From CAZADA01 sp964636945 (lineage in GTDB: Bacteria > Pseudomonadota > Alphaproteobacteria > Caulobacterales > Maricaulaceae), in contig CAZWVH010000107.1 of the NCBI GenBank assembly GCA_964636945.1, positions 1-5,541 of the forward strand: a stretch of 5,541 nt of DNA, in the 5' to 3' direction. Shown here piece after piece: positions 5,410-5,541 of this stretch. Each line of letters opens with the position of its first letter. The first letter of the stretch is position 1. The notes beneath the pieces were generated by a model. The model saw nothing but the letters and a program-made list of their open reading frames with translations, ran no database searches and was not told where the DNA came from. The position numbers and the translations under genes are program-made.

Positions 5410-5541
5410 GTGCTTTTGACCATGATGAAAGCTAAGCTTCACCGCGCCGTGGTGACACAGGCTGACCTTGACTATGAGGGCTCAATCGCCATTGACCGCG
5501 ACTTGCTGGATGCGGCCGGGATTTTGCCCCATGAGCGCGTG
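5410..5541 (+). CDS. panD: aspartate 1-decarboxylase, N-terminal part (runs off the window)
   Basis: The first 44 codons of PanD, which decarboxylates L-aspartate to beta-alanine for pantothenate and coenzyme A. I start at GTG 5410: GAGGA at 5397-5401 is 8 bases upstream, whereas the ATGs at 5422 and 5425 are too far away. The choice is confirmed by alignment to E. coli PanD: it puts K9, Y22, and the G24-S25 self-cleavage site (YEGS) at the same residue numbers. The proenzyme cuts itself there to make the pyruvoyl cofactor from S25. KLHRAVVTQADLDYEGS and DLLDAAGIL are near-identical to the family. The 3' end and any downstream genes are outside the window, so completeness cannot be judged. 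It has its own promoter candidate and is separated from the peptidase gene by 113 bases. Confidence 0.95.
   Translation, partial: MLLTMMKAKLHRAVVTQADLDYEGSIAIDRDLLDAAGILPHERV

Noticed and set aside
5336..5413. Repeated gcgcggtgc / gcgcgccgtgc / gtgcgccgtgc motif before panD as a regulatory repeat
   Set aside because: Imperfect and short copies in a GC-rich context; no regular spacing or symmetry to support a binding-site array.
5422..5427. ATG 5422 or 5425 as the panD start
   Set aside because: Too far from GAGGA, and would shift K9/Y22/S25 off the family numbering that GTG 5410 matches exactly.
1..5541. CRISPR array, tRNA, rRNA, riboswitch or transposase
   Set aside because: No regularly spaced repeats, cloverleaf, conserved RNA core or transposase motif was seen on either strand by eye.

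Overview
The window is GC-rich (about 65% in the core genes, from hand counts), with tight gene packing, GTG starts and overlapping or closely spaced genes. The gene families (TIGR02466-type oxygenase, YjbQ, GyrI-like, GNAT, M28 lipoprotein peptidase, PanD) fit a Gram-negative bacterium. I infer an alphaproteobacterium, perhaps Maricaulales/Hyphomonadales, where M28 lipoproteins are common. That placement is inference: no marker gene in the window settles it.

Layout from left to right. (1) 18-94 holds two REP-like palindromic units in inverted orientation. (2) 180-695 on the minus strand encodes a small secreted protein of unknown function. (3) 876-1945 on the plus strand is a two-gene unit, a 2OG-Fe(II) oxygenase-like protein overlapping by one base with a YjbQ/UPF0047 protein. 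It lies behind a promoter placed for a leaderless transcript. (4) 1983-2417 on the minus strand is an AT-rich island (38% GC over 1981-2400) with a DUF2019-like helical protein. Directly upstream of it is the C-terminal stub of another open frame, cut off at a third REP-like unit (2418-2445). (5) 2533-3598 on the plus strand is a GyrI-like small-molecule-binding protein followed 13 bases later by a GNAT acetyltransferase. (6) 3665-5296 encodes an M28 zinc aminopeptidase with a lipoprotein signal. (7) 5410 to the window end is the start of panD, behind a recognisable promoter and ribosome binding site.

Most of these genes are separate accessory or housekeeping functions, not one pathway. The likely functional pairs are oxygenase + YjbQ (translationally coupled) and GyrI-like + GNAT (both small-molecule handling, possibly detoxification). 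PanD makes beta-alanine for pantothenate/CoA. The most unusual part is the AT-rich island. I read it as the remains of an imported gene pair, possibly a toxin with its immunity protein, from which the upstream gene has been lost up to a REP unit. I found no tRNA, rRNA, CRISPR array, transposase or complete new multi-gene system. No gene-free stretch exceeds 300 bases.
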